Origin: Janthinobacterium sp. 17J80-10
GTDB taxonomy: Bacteria > Pseudomonadota > Gammaproteobacteria > Burkholderiales > Burkholderiaceae_D
NCBI RefSeq assembly: GCF_004114795.1
Contig: NZ_CP035311.1
Span: 3,720,001 to 3,784,000 of the forward strand
Reading direction: 5' to 3'
DNA: 64,000 nucleotides
The notes under the pieces are model-generated. The model had not been told where the DNA came from and did not search any database. It saw nothing but the letters and a program-made list of their open reading frames with translations. The stretch's first letter is position 1. Each line of letters begins with the position of its first letter. The translations under genes were made by a program, and so were the position numbers. Shown here in pieces: positions 48,388 through 55,832 of the stretch.

Positions 48388-48695
48388 TGCGACGATCTCC
48401 TTAAATTGGTTGCGTTGTGGTAACAGCGCGAATTGATCTTTTTATTAGCAGCAAGATCTTATTCATTGAGCGAATATCTGTTATTCAGCCCGGAGATATT
48501 ATTAGTGCGATGACAAGAATTGGACTGGCAATACCGTATTTTTACGGTACCCGGAGTGGCTGGCAATTCAGCCAGCACGGATTCATGCGCTGCATGATGG
48601 CGATCAATGCCGATTTTTTCGGGAGCTATAAAGGGATGGTGGACGCAACTGGATGACTGCTTGTATGCGCGCCAGCATACCCGGCTGGATGCCGG
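48388..48695. other. Intergenic region upstream of the esterase
   Basis: About 310 bases, less G/C-rich than the flanks. A 79-codon plus-strand open frame (48417-48656) has no recognisable family, no clear ribosome site and mixed composition, so it is not called as a gene. The left end probably carries the esterase promoter. Confidence 0.4.
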
Positions 48696-49070
48696 TTATC
48701 GAAACAGGTAGTACGAGGCACCCGCCAGAAGCAGCAGCCAGATGCAAATGATGACAGCCGCCGCAACTTTACTGCGAGGCCGGCTGAGCGCCGCCGCGGC
48801 CTTTTCGCGCGCAGAGGCAAGCACGTGCGGCGGCAAAAGACGCACCACGATCAGCAAGCCGAGCGGCACGATAAGCACATCATCAAGGTAGCCAAGCACT
48901 GGAATGAAGTCGGGTATGAGATCGATCGGGCTGAGCGCATAAGCGGCAACCGCGAGCGCCAGGATGCGGACGGCCAACGGCGTTTCCGGATCGCGGGCGG
49001 CAAAATAAACGGCGACGACATCCCGCTTGATGCGTCGGGCCCAGCCGATTGCTGAATCGAGCAGTGTCAT
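48696..49070 (-). CDS. YkvA/DUF1232 family membrane protein
   Basis: A 124-aa protein. The DUF1232 core is [44 protein letters not shown], with a further C-terminal helix ([22 protein letters not shown]). Function of the family is unknown. ATG at 49070 is the most family-like start. It lies just outside the last recognisable attC-like site of the integron. Confidence 0.85.
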   Translation of the reverse strand: MTLLDSAIGWARRIKRDVVAVYFAARDPETPLAVRILALAVAAYALSPIDLIPDFIPVLGYLDDVLIVPLGLLIVVRLLPPHVLASAREKAAAALSRPRSKVAAAVIICIWLLLLAGASYYLFR

Positions 49071-49176
49071 AAGTCTCCGGCGCACGCTAAAGGAAAAAAT
49101 GCGGTAGCCGCCGCCATAAAAGTAACAGGACAGATGCGCAATTTTATTATCATTCCGATGTCATCGGATACGGTCT

Positions 49177-49254
49177 TTCTAACGCCGCGCCAGTCCGAGT
49201 CGGTGAGGCGACATGCTGCGCGTGCTAACGGCTGCGGACTCGCCTGCGTAACCA
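49177..49254 (-). other. attC-like site 9, degenerate (end of array)
   Basis: Begins TTTCTAACGCCGCG on the plus strand, like the intact attC cores, and ends near GCGTAACC. Partly complementary GAGTC/GACTC segments could fold, but the rest does not match the other attCs. Possibly a decayed recombination site. Confidence 0.45.
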
Positions 49255-49270
49255 AGCGTGGCTTGCACAG

Positions 49271-49618
49271 TCACGGCTTGCCGCGCTCCATATGAAATTT
49301 GTGCAGAATGCGATGCAGCACTGGTGCAAGCAGTATTCCTGCGACAAAGATGACAACCAGCCCGCAGTAGAGGGCATACATACCTGCGAAAAGCTTGCCA
49401 TAATCAGTGCCTGGCGGATCGACCGGCCCCATGCCGCCCAGCAGCATTGCAGAATTTAAAAATGCGTCTATCCAGGAGAGTTGCTCAAAGCCGTGGTAGC
49501 CAAGCATACCGACGAAGAGGGACGAGCAAATAAGGGCAAGAGCCATCCCCCCGCTTCTGGCAAGACGGGTAAAAAATTGACCGCGCGGAAGAAGCGGCTG
49601 GCTATGATGCTCGAACAT
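49271..49618 (-). CDS. Small membrane protein with pore-loop-like segment (cassette 9)
   Basis: A 115-aa protein with two hydrophobic helices (GMALALICSSLFVGMLGY and GMYALYCGLVVIFVAGILLAPVLH). Between them FLNSAMLLGGMGPVDPPG resembles the re-entrant loop position of two-helix ion channels, though it lacks a TVGYG filter. The ATG at 49618 follows GGAGGACGAGGG. It lies between two degenerate attC sites, in the cassette orientation. Function unknown; a channel role is only a structural suggestion. Confidence 0.65.
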   Translation of the reverse strand: MFEHHSQPLLPRGQFFTRLARSGGMALALICSSLFVGMLGYHGFEQLSWIDAFLNSAMLLGGMGPVDPPGTDYGKLFAGMYALYCGLVVIFVAGILLAPVLHRILHKFHMERGKP

Positions 49619-49654
49619 CCCTCGTCCTCCATGATCTGTTGAAAATCGCCATTC

Positions 49655-49733
49655 GCTAAACGAACAGGCCCCCACCATTGGCCGCGAAGCGGCAGCTTTA
49701 TGGTGTTTTCCCGGGCTGGGTGACGAGGGATTC
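49655..49733 (-). other. attC site 8, degenerate
   Basis: Contains the central GCCGCGAAGCGGC and CCACCAT / ATGGTG arms of the other attCs and a GCTAAAC core at 49655. The outer simple site is GGGATTC (49727-49733) instead of GTTAGRY. It overlaps the 3' end of the GFA-type gene. Confidence 0.75.
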
Positions 49734-50147
49734 CTTTTCATCCTTTGCAGGTGAAAACGAATCAATGTACTGCGGCAAATCGTCATCAATCCTCCACCAG
49801 TTACATTTCGATCCAGTATGAAAATGCGCTTCAGGTTGAGCCAATATTGGCTCATTGATCAAGCCAACTCTAATCCGAAATACGCCAGGCAAAGATTCTC
49901 GATAACTATAAATCGGCGACCCGCATACCTTGCAGAAGCAGCGTTTTTTACCGGGAGAAGATTCGAATTCGGTAATGAGCTCCTGGCCCGTTGTCATATG
50001 AAACGCGGAGGACAAGACAGGCGAATTCGTCGCAATTGGCGTCCCCTGTGCTTTCCGACACTGTCCGCAGTGGCAGATTTGTATTGGTTCAAATTCCGCA
50101 GCAATCGAAAACTGAACGCCTCCGCATAAGCAGCTTCCTGTGTACAA
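49698..50147 (-). CDS. GFA family (CENP-V/glutathione-dependent formaldehyde-activating-like) protein (cassette 8)
   Basis: A 149-aa zinc-binding protein. The cysteine pattern is clear: GSCLCGGVQF, ICHCGQCRKAQGT and KKRCFCKVCGSPIYSY, giving the two zinc sites of the GFA fold. These proteins are common integron cassette cargo; the physiological substrate is unclear. The start is TTG at 50147, six bases after GGAG. The last few residues (LVTQPGKTP) are encoded by the attC site itself. Cassette boundaries: 50174 to 49655. Confidence 0.85.
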   Translation of the reverse strand: MYTGSCLCGGVQFSIAAEFEPIQICHCGQCRKAQGTPIATNSPVLSSAFHMTTGQELITEFESSPGKKRCFCKVCGSPIYSYRESLPGVFRIRVGLINEPILAQPEAHFHTGSKCNWWRIDDDLPQYIDSFSPAKDEKESLVTQPGKTP

Positions 50148-50167
50148 ATTTATCTCCTGTCATTCAT

Positions 50168-50252
50168 GTATAACGTAGAGCTAACAAAAACGCACATTTG
50201 CCGCGAAGCGGCAGCTTTATGTGGGGTGTCCGGGTTGAGTGCCGCGTTAAAA
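50168..50252 (-). other. attC site 7
   Basis: 85 bp: GTATAAC at 50168-50174, inner palindrome GCCGCGAAGCGGC, end GGTTGAGTGCCGCGTTAAAA. It differs from its siblings in GCCGC for GACGA near the outer simple site. Confidence 0.85.
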
Positions 50253-50738
50253 ATCACTCCCCAAGTTTTTAATATAGACATCATAAGGGACTCCATGAAG
50301 GGCAGGTGCCTCGCGCGCCCACGCAAAACCCATCCGTAGATACATATTTAGCGCAACCTCCATCATTGGCGACGTATGAAGCGCTATTACCGAGGACTTA
50401 TCTCGTTTAGCACGTTCAACACACGCGTTCGTTAGGCTACGCCCCGCGCCTTTACCTCTATTATTCGGATTTACAACCAGCATACGGATAATCGGCCATC
50501 TCGGATCAAAAAAATCTGCCTTGGGCCGGTGCGGGCCGATATACGCGACAGCGCCACAAATTTCATCATCCTCTTCCGCAAGGATAATTTCACCAATGCC
50601 GGATAACAAAGACATCCTCTGTATATTCTGAGAGAACACATCCCAGTCTATGTATTGAGCCTTGTATTGCGCAAAGGCAGAAAGTGCCAGTGCATTCACA
50701 ACTTCGGCATCATCTGGCTGAAAATCTCTTATCTGCAT
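50247..50738 (-). CDS. GNAT-family N-acetyltransferase (cassette 7)
   Basis: A 163-aa acetyltransferase. Motif A is MLVVNPNNRGKGAGRSLTNACVERA, with the acetyl-CoA pyrophosphate loop RGKGAG. N-terminal QIRDFQPDDAEVVNALALSAF and C-terminal MYLRMGFAWAREAP also match. Substrate unknown; cassette-borne GNATs often modify small molecules or antibiotics, but nothing here points to a given one. The stop codon lies in the attC outer site. Confidence 0.87.
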   Translation of the reverse strand: MQIRDFQPDDAEVVNALALSAFAQYKAQYIDWDVFSQNIQRMSLLSGIGEIILAEEDDEICGAVAYIGPHRPKADFFDPRWPIIRMLVVNPNNRGKGAGRSLTNACVERAKRDKSSVIALHTSPMMEVALNMYLRMGFAWAREAPALHGVPYDVYIKNLGSDF

Positions 50739-50745
50739 CTCTGGT

Positions 50746-50832
50746 GTTTAACGCCGCGTTGACCAACATGCGCCATGGGCCGCGAAGCGGCCATCTCTTT
50801 GGCGCTTGCCTGGGTTGAACAACGAGTTAGAT
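50746..50832 (-). other. attC site 6
   Basis: 87 bp: GTTTAAC core at 50746-50752, inner GGCCGCGAAGCGGCC palindrome, and end GGGTTGAACAACGAGTTAGAT at 50812-50832. Confidence 0.88.
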
Positions 50833-50839
50833 TTGTGCA

Positions 50840-51559
50840 TCATTGAGCGTCGCCAAATGGAGAAAGTGGATCCGGCACCTTGTACTTACCATCCCTGCTA
50901 CGAAGAACATAGAAATTTACTCGCGGAGCTGCAGGTGTACAAACAGCTTCTTCTCTTGTAATGCCGACCCGGCGTTCCTTAATATAAATTGGCACGTAGG
51001 TGTTTATACGTTGCGGCTTAATTTTTATCTTACGTGTCGTTTCCACGTCGCACCCCTCACCTTGATAAATGTGAGTAACCAAGTCAGTGAGAATAGGAAC
51101 AATATTGTTCCCACGTTGCTCATAAAGGCTCAATTTTTTGATGTCATAGAACGACACACTAGACGAGCCACCCCAGCCCTCAGTCAAACCAAAGACCACT
51201 GAACCATATTTAACCGGATAAGTTCGGTTCATAATTTCAACATAGTTGATCTTATAAGCGTCACTTTGCCAAGTATTTTTGAGTGATAACCGTGCCTTAA
51301 CCTTTTTAGATTCAACGTTTAAAATCACGAGCTCAACGTCATAGCTTGTTACATAGTTCACCTCTGGCTTTTGAAACGCAAAGGAAGCAATGCCTGTATG
51401 TGATCCGTCAGACAGCAAAATGCACGAGCTCAAGTTTTCATTCAATTCCTTCCCATGAAATAATTTCTCTTTCACGGTTTGAAACGGCTCTTGATCGCAA
51501 CCGTGTGCGTACACATGGTTCGAGAAAACAAATGCGAAGAAAAATATAAGCGTGCGCAT
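50840..51559 (-). CDS. Secreted protein of unknown function (cassette 6)
   Basis: A 239-aa protein with a signal peptide (MRTLIFFFAFVFSNHVYA). The mature part has four cysteines (HGCDQEP, LSSCILL, GEGCDVETT, EEAVCTPAAP) that could form two disulfides, and beta-rich stretches such as VELVILNVESKKVKARLSL. No family was recognised. Base composition is clearly more A/T-rich than the core genes, typical of cassettes. It lies between attC sites 5 and 6 and stops just before attC 6. Confidence 0.7.
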   Translation of the reverse strand: MRTLIFFFAFVFSNHVYAHGCDQEPFQTVKEKLFHGKELNENLSSCILLSDGSHTGIASFAFQKPEVNYVTSYDVELVILNVESKKVKARLSLKNTWQSDAYKINYVEIMNRTYPVKYGSVVFGLTEGWGGSSSVSFYDIKKLSLYEQRGNNIVPILTDLVTHIYQGEGCDVETTRKIKIKPQRINTYVPIYIKERRVGITREEAVCTPAAPRVNFYVLRSRDGKYKVPDPLSPFGDAQ

Positions 51560-51566
51560 ATTGCAA

Positions 51567-51628
51567 ATCTAACGCCGAGCTAAAGGGCGGCGGCACTATT
51601 GCCGTCCCGGTTGAGCGACGAGTTAAAA
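51567..51628 (-). other. attC site 5
   Basis: 62 bp, ATCTAAC core at 51567-51573, inner arms GGGCGGCGGCA / TGCCGTCCC type, end GGTTGAGCGACGAGTTAAAA. It is of the same short type as attC 2. Confidence 0.85.
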
Positions 51629-52320
51629 GTTGTTGTCGCCTCCATTGCAAAATTTCCAACTATTTTACCTGCTTCGATAGGTATAGCCTGCAACAAAAGA
51701 TGGGGCGCCTTTAACTCGATAATTTTCATTGTGGGTACCAAGGCTTGCATATAGCGTGAAGCTGACTTCGAAACAATTCGGTCTTCGGCGGCCCGAAGAT
51801 AGAGAATCGGAACTTCCACTTCCCTCATTTTTTGTGAGAAATCTATTCCGAGAACTGCACACAGGCGCGCACGTAATGTACTTGTAGGAACACGAGATAA
51901 GACCTGCCGCAAAGTACTACGTAGATCAGCTGTCGAAAACCGCCCGAACAGAAAAGGCGCACTTAAACTGGTGAGATGATAGGGAAACGGCAATCGCTTA
52001 ACTAAGCCCTTTAAAGGACTTAGCCAAGGCACAGGATTACGGGCAAAAGTACAGCAGAGAACCAATCCTTTTAAGCCAGCCGGTTTTGAAGCGGCCAATG
52101 AAATAGCGATAGGCCCAGAGAACGACTCACCAAGCAAAATATATGGTTCATCCGTAGGCAGCGCGGCCCGAGCATAGGCTTCAAGCTCACGATAACCTAG
52201 CGGTTGGGTTTCAGGATAGGAAACAACGATGGTTCGGCATTCTTCTTTGAGAGCGGAAGCCAATCCAGCAAACATCGCGCCGGTGCCATCCATGCCAGGA
52301 AGAAGAACAATAGCGACCAT
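51580..52320 (-). CDS. Alpha/beta hydrolase (cassette 5)
   Basis: A 246-aa hydrolase. Near the N-terminus VLLPGMDGTGAMFAGLASAL is the HG-like oxyanion region; the nucleophile elbow is LLGESFSGPIAISLA with Ser; LYLRAAEDRIVS holds the acid and LKAPHLLLQAIP the His. The substrate is unknown. The ATG at 52320 is preferred over an upstream in-frame reading because that region abuts the IS end. The final dozen residues are read from attC 5. An IS element splits it from its upstream attC, so expression from the integron promoter may be cut off. Confidence 0.82.
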   Translation of the reverse strand: MVAIVLLPGMDGTGAMFAGLASALKEECRTIVVSYPETQPLGYRELEAYARAALPTDEPYILLGESFSGPIAISLAASKPAGLKGLVLCCTFARNPVPWLSPLKGLVKRLPFPYHLTSLSAPFLFGRFSTADLRSTLRQVLSRVPTSTLRARLCAVLGIDFSQKMREVEVPILYLRAAEDRIVSKSASRYMQALVPTMKIIELKAPHLLLQAIPIEAGKIVGNFAMEATTTFNSSLNRDGNSAAAL

Positions 52321-52361
52321 ATGCAATACTTTGATCCTACCCACAAAAAGTAGACAGTGAA

Positions 52362-53231
52362 TTACGCATATTGCGCATAATAGTCTGCTTCATGTTGTCT
52401 TGGGCTTTTGTAGTTGTTGGCAGAATGCCGTCGCACACCATTGTAGAACAGCTCGATATATTCAAAAACGCTGGCATAGGCTTGCTCCTTGTTGCATGGT
52501 GGCTCCGCATAGATCGATTCGACCTTCAGACGTGCAAAGAACGCTTCCATGGCGGCATTGTCCCAGCAATTGCCCTTGCGGCTCATACTCGGGCGAATAC
52601 CGTGGTCATATAGCAACCCCTGATATTCAGACGACCGGTATTGCACCCCTCGATCGGAATGCAGGATCAGTCCAGGCTTCACCTGGCGCCGCGTCACTGC
52701 CATGTTAAATGCTTTGCAAATCAGATCAGTGGTCATGGTGGCGTCCAGCGCCCAGCCGATTATCTGACGCGAGAACAAATCCATGATGACCGCCAGATAC
52801 GCATATCCCTTATCCAGCTTGATGTAGGTGATATCCGACACCCACTTTTCGTTCGGTGCAGCGGCGCTAAAGTCGCGTTTCAGCAAATTGTCACTGACAT
52901 AATTGATGGCATTGGCCGATGGGAAGAATTTAAAGTTCTTTCCATTGCGTGCCTTGAGACCTGACTCGGCCATCAGCCGGGCAATATGATTGACGCTGCA
53001 GGCGATGCCAGACTCCTTAAGTTCCACCGCAATACGCGGCGCTCCATAGCGCTTCTTGAAGCGATCAAAAGTATGAACGACGGCGGCATGGACATGGGCT
53101 CGTCGTACAGCCTGCTCGCTCGGCTCGCGATGTAGCCACTTGTAATAGCCAGATCGGCTCACGCCCATCCATCTGCACATCTTGTCCACCGCGTGGTGCT
53201 CGCGTTGCTCTTTCATGAAGGCGTACTTCAT
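52362..53231 (-). CDS. IS3-family transposase OrfB (integrase core)
   Basis: A 289-aa DDE transposase. HTH_21-like start (CRWMGVSRSGYYKWLHREPS), then the catalytic triad: Asp in VSDITYIKLDKGYAYLAVIMD, Asp in LILHSDRGVQYRS, Glu in NCWDNAAMEAFFARLKVE. It overlaps orfA by four bases (ATGA). A run of seven A in orfA near 53260 could also allow a -1 frameshift to make an OrfAB fusion, as in other IS3 elements. Looks intact. Confidence 0.93.
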   Translation of the reverse strand: MKYAFMKEQREHHAVDKMCRWMGVSRSGYYKWLHREPSEQAVRRAHVHAAVVHTFDRFKKRYGAPRIAVELKESGIACSVNHIARLMAESGLKARNGKNFKFFPSANAINYVSDNLLKRDFSAAAPNEKWVSDITYIKLDKGYAYLAVIMDLFSRQIIGWALDATMTTDLICKAFNMAVTRRQVKPGLILHSDRGVQYRSSEYQGLLYDHGIRPSMSRKGNCWDNAAMEAFFARLKVESIYAEPPCNKEQAYASVFEYIELFYNGVRRHSANNYKSPRQHEADYYAQYA

Positions 53232-53551
53232 CGCTTTTGGTTCGAGAAGTACGCAGCCGCTTTTTTTAGGAAATCGCGCTCCTCCTTGAGGTCGGCAATT
53301 TCGCGTTTGAGCTTGCGCACCTCTTCGCTTTCCTCCTTCGAATAGTCAACGCCCTGCACGCTGTTGAACTGCTTATCCGACAGGCGCTTGTACTGCTGCC
53401 GCCAGTTATAGATCTGACCGGGATGAATACCCAGTTCTCGGGCAACCTCGACCGCAGAAGTGCCTGGATCATCCGAGCGCCGAACTGCCTCGCGCCGAAA
53501 GTCCTCGGTATAGTGGTTGTACTTGTTTTTTTGCTGTTTGTTTTTCGTCAT
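53228..53551 (-). CDS. IS3-family transposase OrfA (HTH protein)
   Basis: A 107-aa DNA-binding partner. HTH segment AVEVARELGIHPGQIYNWRQQY, then a leucine-zipper-like coiled coil EEVRKLKREIADLKEERDFLKKAAAYF. It binds the IS ends with OrfB. Confidence 0.92.
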   Translation of the reverse strand: MTKNKQQKNKYNHYTEDFRREAVRRSDDPGTSAVEVARELGIHPGQIYNWRQQYKRLSDKQFNSVQGVDYSKEESEEVRKLKREIADLKEERDFLKKAAAYFSNQKR

Positions 53552-53618
53552 AGGGACACCTCACTGGCTTATTTTATGAGATGTCTACTTTTCATGGGTA
53601 GGACGGCGGTATAACGCC

Positions 53619-53695
53619 GAACTAACCGGCCCGCAACACGCGCCGCGAAGCGGCAGTCCTTTGTTGCGGCGTCCGGGTTGAGTGACGAGTTAGGC
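53619..53695 (-). other. attC site 4
   Basis: 77 bp: GTATAAC at 53619-53625, CCCGCAACA / TTGTTGCGG arms, inner GCCGCGAAGCGGC, end GGGTTGAGTGACGAGTTAGGC. A textbook member of the local attC family. Confidence 0.9.
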
Positions 53696-54016
53696 ATCTT
53701 TAAGTACCGTTTGGTATTTCCAACCGCGAGCCTTCGTAAGTCTTTCGTCATATCGATCCTGTCGATCGGTTAATCTCATACTTGCCGCAGCCAGAGCCAT
53801 TAGTTCAAGTACGCGCCAAGACTCCAGTTCTGATTTCTCGAACGCCGCCTCCAGCGCATCGAGCGCGAGCTCGAGTTCGTTGTGTTTCAGGTACCCGTCG
53901 AACTCGGCAATTTCATCTGCAGATATAGCTTCTGCTGCTTCTGATAAATGCGCTCTGGCGTCGAGGAGGAACGCTTCTGTTCGTTTCCAAGACTTTCGAA
54001 GTTCGTCTGTAGCCAT
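53690..54016 (-). CDS. Hypothetical all-helical protein (cassette 4)
   Basis: A 108-aa protein with no family recognised. It is predicted to be almost entirely helical, rich in Glu/Leu/Ala (ARAHLSEAAEAISADEIAEF, ELALDALEAAFEKSELESW), resembling small DUF proteins found in cassettes. The TAA stop is supplied by the attC 4 simple site GCCTAAC. Boundaries: cassette 54030 to 53619. Confidence 0.7.
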   Translation of the reverse strand: MATDELRKSWKRTEAFLLDARAHLSEAAEAISADEIAEFDGYLKHNELELALDALEAAFEKSELESWRVLELMALAAASMRLTDRQDRYDERLTKARGWKYQTVLKDA

Positions 54017-54023
54017 GGCTGAT

Positions 54024-54110
54024 GCCTAACGCCGAACTAACCAGCACGCAGCATGTGCCGCGAAGCGGCAAGTCCTCTGCTGCGGGTCTGGGTTGAGTGA
54101 CGAGTTAGAA
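54024..54110 (-). other. attC site 3
   Basis: 87 bp: GCCTAAC at 54024-54030, GCACGCAGCA / TGCTGCGGG arms, inner GCCGCGAAGCGGC, end GGGTTGAGTGACGAGTTAGAA. Confidence 0.9.
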
Positions 54111-54125
54111 AGCACCCGCGCAATG

Positions 54126-54542
54126 TCAGTCATCAGAGTGATCATAAATGTCTAAACTCAAGGTAATGCCACGTGCTGATAGCTGCCCGAGAACCTCTGG
54201 AGAGAACTCAAGTCCATCATTGGAAGATCCCATGAATACACCACAGAAGAAGTCCATTGCGTACTTTGATCTAAGCTGATCCCAGACGGCGAGATCTTGG
54301 GTTAGTTTACTAAGAAGTTCCGTAATCTGTGCAGGTATGTCTTCAGGATGCTTGTCCTCAGCCGAAAGGCTCCACCGCCCAGTTTTTTCTATGTAACGAT
54401 TTCCCGTCTTTCGACCAATGCGCTCATCGCCTTTTGAGTAAGCAACAGTCGGCTCACTCCCTAAAAGGTCTGTTATTTCAGTAGGGACAAGGTCATCTCC
54501 GAAGATTCGAAAGGCGACGATGGAGTGGTCTGCAATTCCCAT
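54126..54542 (-). CDS. DUF4279 domain protein (cassette 3)
   Basis: A 138-aa protein matching DUF4279: VAFRIFGDDLVPTEITDLLGSEPTVAYSKGD at the start, GRWSLSAEDK in the middle, FFCGVFMGSSNDGLEFSPEVLGQLSARGITLSLDIYDH at the end. The family is common in immunity/toxin contexts and in integron cassettes, but its function is unknown. Stop lies 15 bases before attC 3. Confidence 0.8.
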   Translation of the reverse strand: MGIADHSIVAFRIFGDDLVPTEITDLLGSEPTVAYSKGDERIGRKTGNRYIEKTGRWSLSAEDKHPEDIPAQITELLSKLTQDLAVWDQLRSKYAMDFFCGVFMGSSNDGLEFSPEVLGQLSARGITLSLDIYDHSDD

Positions 54543-54545
54543 GCG

Positions 54546-54608
54546 TTCTAACGCCGAGCTAACGGGTGGCGGGATTTACCGCCATCCCGGTTGAGCGACG
54601 AGTTAGAC
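54546..54608 (-). other. attC site 2
   Basis: 63 bp short type: TTCTAAC at 54546-54552, GGGTGGCGGGAT / CCGCCATCCC arms, end GGTTGAGCGACGAGTTAGAC. Confidence 0.88.
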
Positions 54609-55086
54609 CAGGCTTTCTGCAATTTTTTCTATATACAATATATGCGAGTTCATATGCCATCATCGAGTCTAAAAGTCCCGCATCCCCTCTAAGATTAGGG
54701 GGGTACTTATATTCAAAGTCCGGCCCTTCGAGTGTCGAGCTTCGTTGTTCGAAGGCATCTAGCGGTCGATAATCGAAATATGATTTAAGAGCGTTGCTGC
54801 ATTTTTCATTTGATCGGGCGGGTTCCGCCGCTAAATCCTCAATTTTCTGTGTTTGAGCGTCAACGACTTGCATTCCTTCATACCAACACAAGCGAACATT
54901 AGCGTCGCATTCATTAAAATTGCATGTCGATGGAAGCTCGCGCTGCTTTGGTGGCAGATTCCTAAGGCAATTGTTCATTACTTTGTATGCTTCAGCACGT
55001 AGTTTCTGTGGGTCCGGAAAGGACGCATCTGCCCTTGCGCCAGTGCAGAAAAGACCAATCAACATAAAAGCAAATTTAATCTGCAT
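54559..55086 (-). CDS. Secreted protein of unknown function (cassette 2)
   Basis: A 175-aa protein with a signal peptide (MQIKFAFMLIGLFCTGARA). The mature part holds several cysteines (NNCLRNL, STCNFNECDAN, RLCWYEGM, NEKCSNAL) suggesting disulfides; YEGMQVVDAQTQKIEDLAAE looks helical. No family recognised. The last 15 or so residues (LTRRSTGMAVNPATR) are the translated attC 2, so the natural protein may have been shorter. Confidence 0.68.
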   Translation of the reverse strand: MQIKFAFMLIGLFCTGARADASFPDPQKLRAEAYKVMNNCLRNLPPKQRELPSTCNFNECDANVRLCWYEGMQVVDAQTQKIEDLAAEPARSNEKCSNALKSYFDYRPLDAFEQRSSTLEGPDFEYKYPPNLRGDAGLLDSMMAYELAYIVYRKNCRKPGLTRRSTGMAVNPATR

Positions 55087-55095
55087 GTTTTGTCC

Positions 55096-55213
55096 GTCTA
55101 ACGCTTCATTGATGGGCCGGCGCCGCCGACCGTTCCGATACCGACTTGGCTTGCATTCCCGTTGAACTCTTTAACGCTATCATCGACGGTCCCGCTCCAA
55201 TGAAATGTTATAC
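55096..55213 (-). other. attC site 1 (longest, divergent type)
   Basis: 118 bp: GTCTAACGCTTCATTG at the left and CAATGAAATGTTATAC at the right are near-perfect complements, giving paired simple sites. The interior is unlike the other attCs, suggesting a recently acquired cassette from another attC lineage. Confidence 0.75.
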
Positions 55214-55225
55214 CTAGGACAGGAC

Positions 55226-55504
55226 TCAGCGTCCCGTCCACCAAGCTGCTTGCCAAACCTGCCTACCGCCAAACTGCCACTGGTTCAGGAGGCCCGCAAC
55301 GTGCTCACTGCATCTCCTGCCAAAAACCGATAGCCTCGTATCGCTGCCAAGGCCGCAGGTCAGTAAAACCACGGCAGGATGGAGCTCGTCAAAACCGCAG
55401 GGCGAAAATTCCACAGCTAGACTTGCCTGCCAAGACAACCGCACGTGGCACACTGTCCGGGCCGCCGCAACGGGCTTAATCTTTAAAAACCAATTCCACT
55501 TCAA
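55226..55504 (-). CDS. Possible ORF of cassette 1
   Basis: A 92-codon open frame starting with TTG at 55504, lying between the attI junction (55554-55560) and attC 1. No ribosome site is visible and no family was recognised; two or three Trp-rich stretches (MKWNWFLKI, QVWQAAWWTGR) give it an unusual composition. Cassette 1 may be gene-less or encode a short RNA instead. Confidence 0.25.
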   Translation of the reverse strand: MKWNWFLKIKPVAAARTVCHVRLSWQASLAVEFSPCGFDELHPAVVLLTCGLGSDTRLSVFGRRCSEHVAGLLNQWQFGGRQVWQAAWWTGR

Positions 55505-55665
55505 ACCGAACGTGTCACTGATGCACCGATGACCGTAACTTGGTATTCAATCGGTATAACTTTAATTAGGTGGAATCACGTGTCCGCTTTTCCCGGCAAG
55601 CAGCTGCCTGAATCTGGACACCGAACCGTCTGAAATGCTGTATCCATGCGCCCTCCAACAATGTA

Positions 55666-55681
55666 CTGAACAAAGAAACAG
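55666..55681. promoter_or_regulatory. Second LexA-like site in the attI region
   Basis: CTGAACAAAGAAACAG fits CTGT-N8-ACAG at all but one position and is followed by the same downstream sequence as the main LexA box. It may be a duplicated, weaker SOS operator. Confidence 0.5.
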
Positions 55682-55816
55682 TACTAATTAAATACAAAAA
55701 CCGTCACAAATCCAATCGCGGTCAGACCTGCTGTCCGCCTAACCCAGCCAGACGCCACCTAACCCCTGCGAGCAAATTTGCGGAAACGCAGTGCCTGCCT
55801 GTGTTTTGACAATAAA

Positions 55817-55832
55817 CTGTATAAAAGCACAG
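55817..55832. promoter_or_regulatory. LexA box (SOS operator) of intI
   Basis: CTGTATAAAAGCACAG is a perfect CTGT-N8-ACAG LexA box, 39 bases upstream of the intI start and next to a -35-like TTGACA (55806-55811). SOS control of integron integrases is well established, so DNA damage should induce cassette rearrangement. Confidence 0.85.

Larger units (their letters stand above)
52335..53603 (-). mobile_element. Complete IS3-family insertion sequence inside cassette 5
   Basis: A 1,269-bp element bounded by imperfect inverted repeats of 22 bp (52335-52356 and 53582-53603, 20 of 22 matching; outer end TCCTACCCA). It carries orfA and orfB in one orientation, the same as the cassettes. No clear target duplication was seen (TGA on the left, CGG on the right). 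It lies 16 bases outside attC 4. Confidence 0.87.

Noticed and set aside
48417-48656. 79-codon plus-strand ORF before the esterase
   Set aside because: No ribosome site and no recognisable family, and it lies in an A/T-richer upstream region likely to hold a promoter.
50080-50105. GGTTCAAATTCCGC considered as a tRNA T-loop
   Set aside because: It lies inside the GFA-type gene and no acceptor stem or anticodon arm can be formed around it.
52335-53603. IS considered as an attC-targeting IS1111-type element
   Set aside because: The two ORFs are plainly IS3-family OrfA/OrfB with a DDE triad, not the single DEDD transposase of IS110/IS1111, and it is outside attC.
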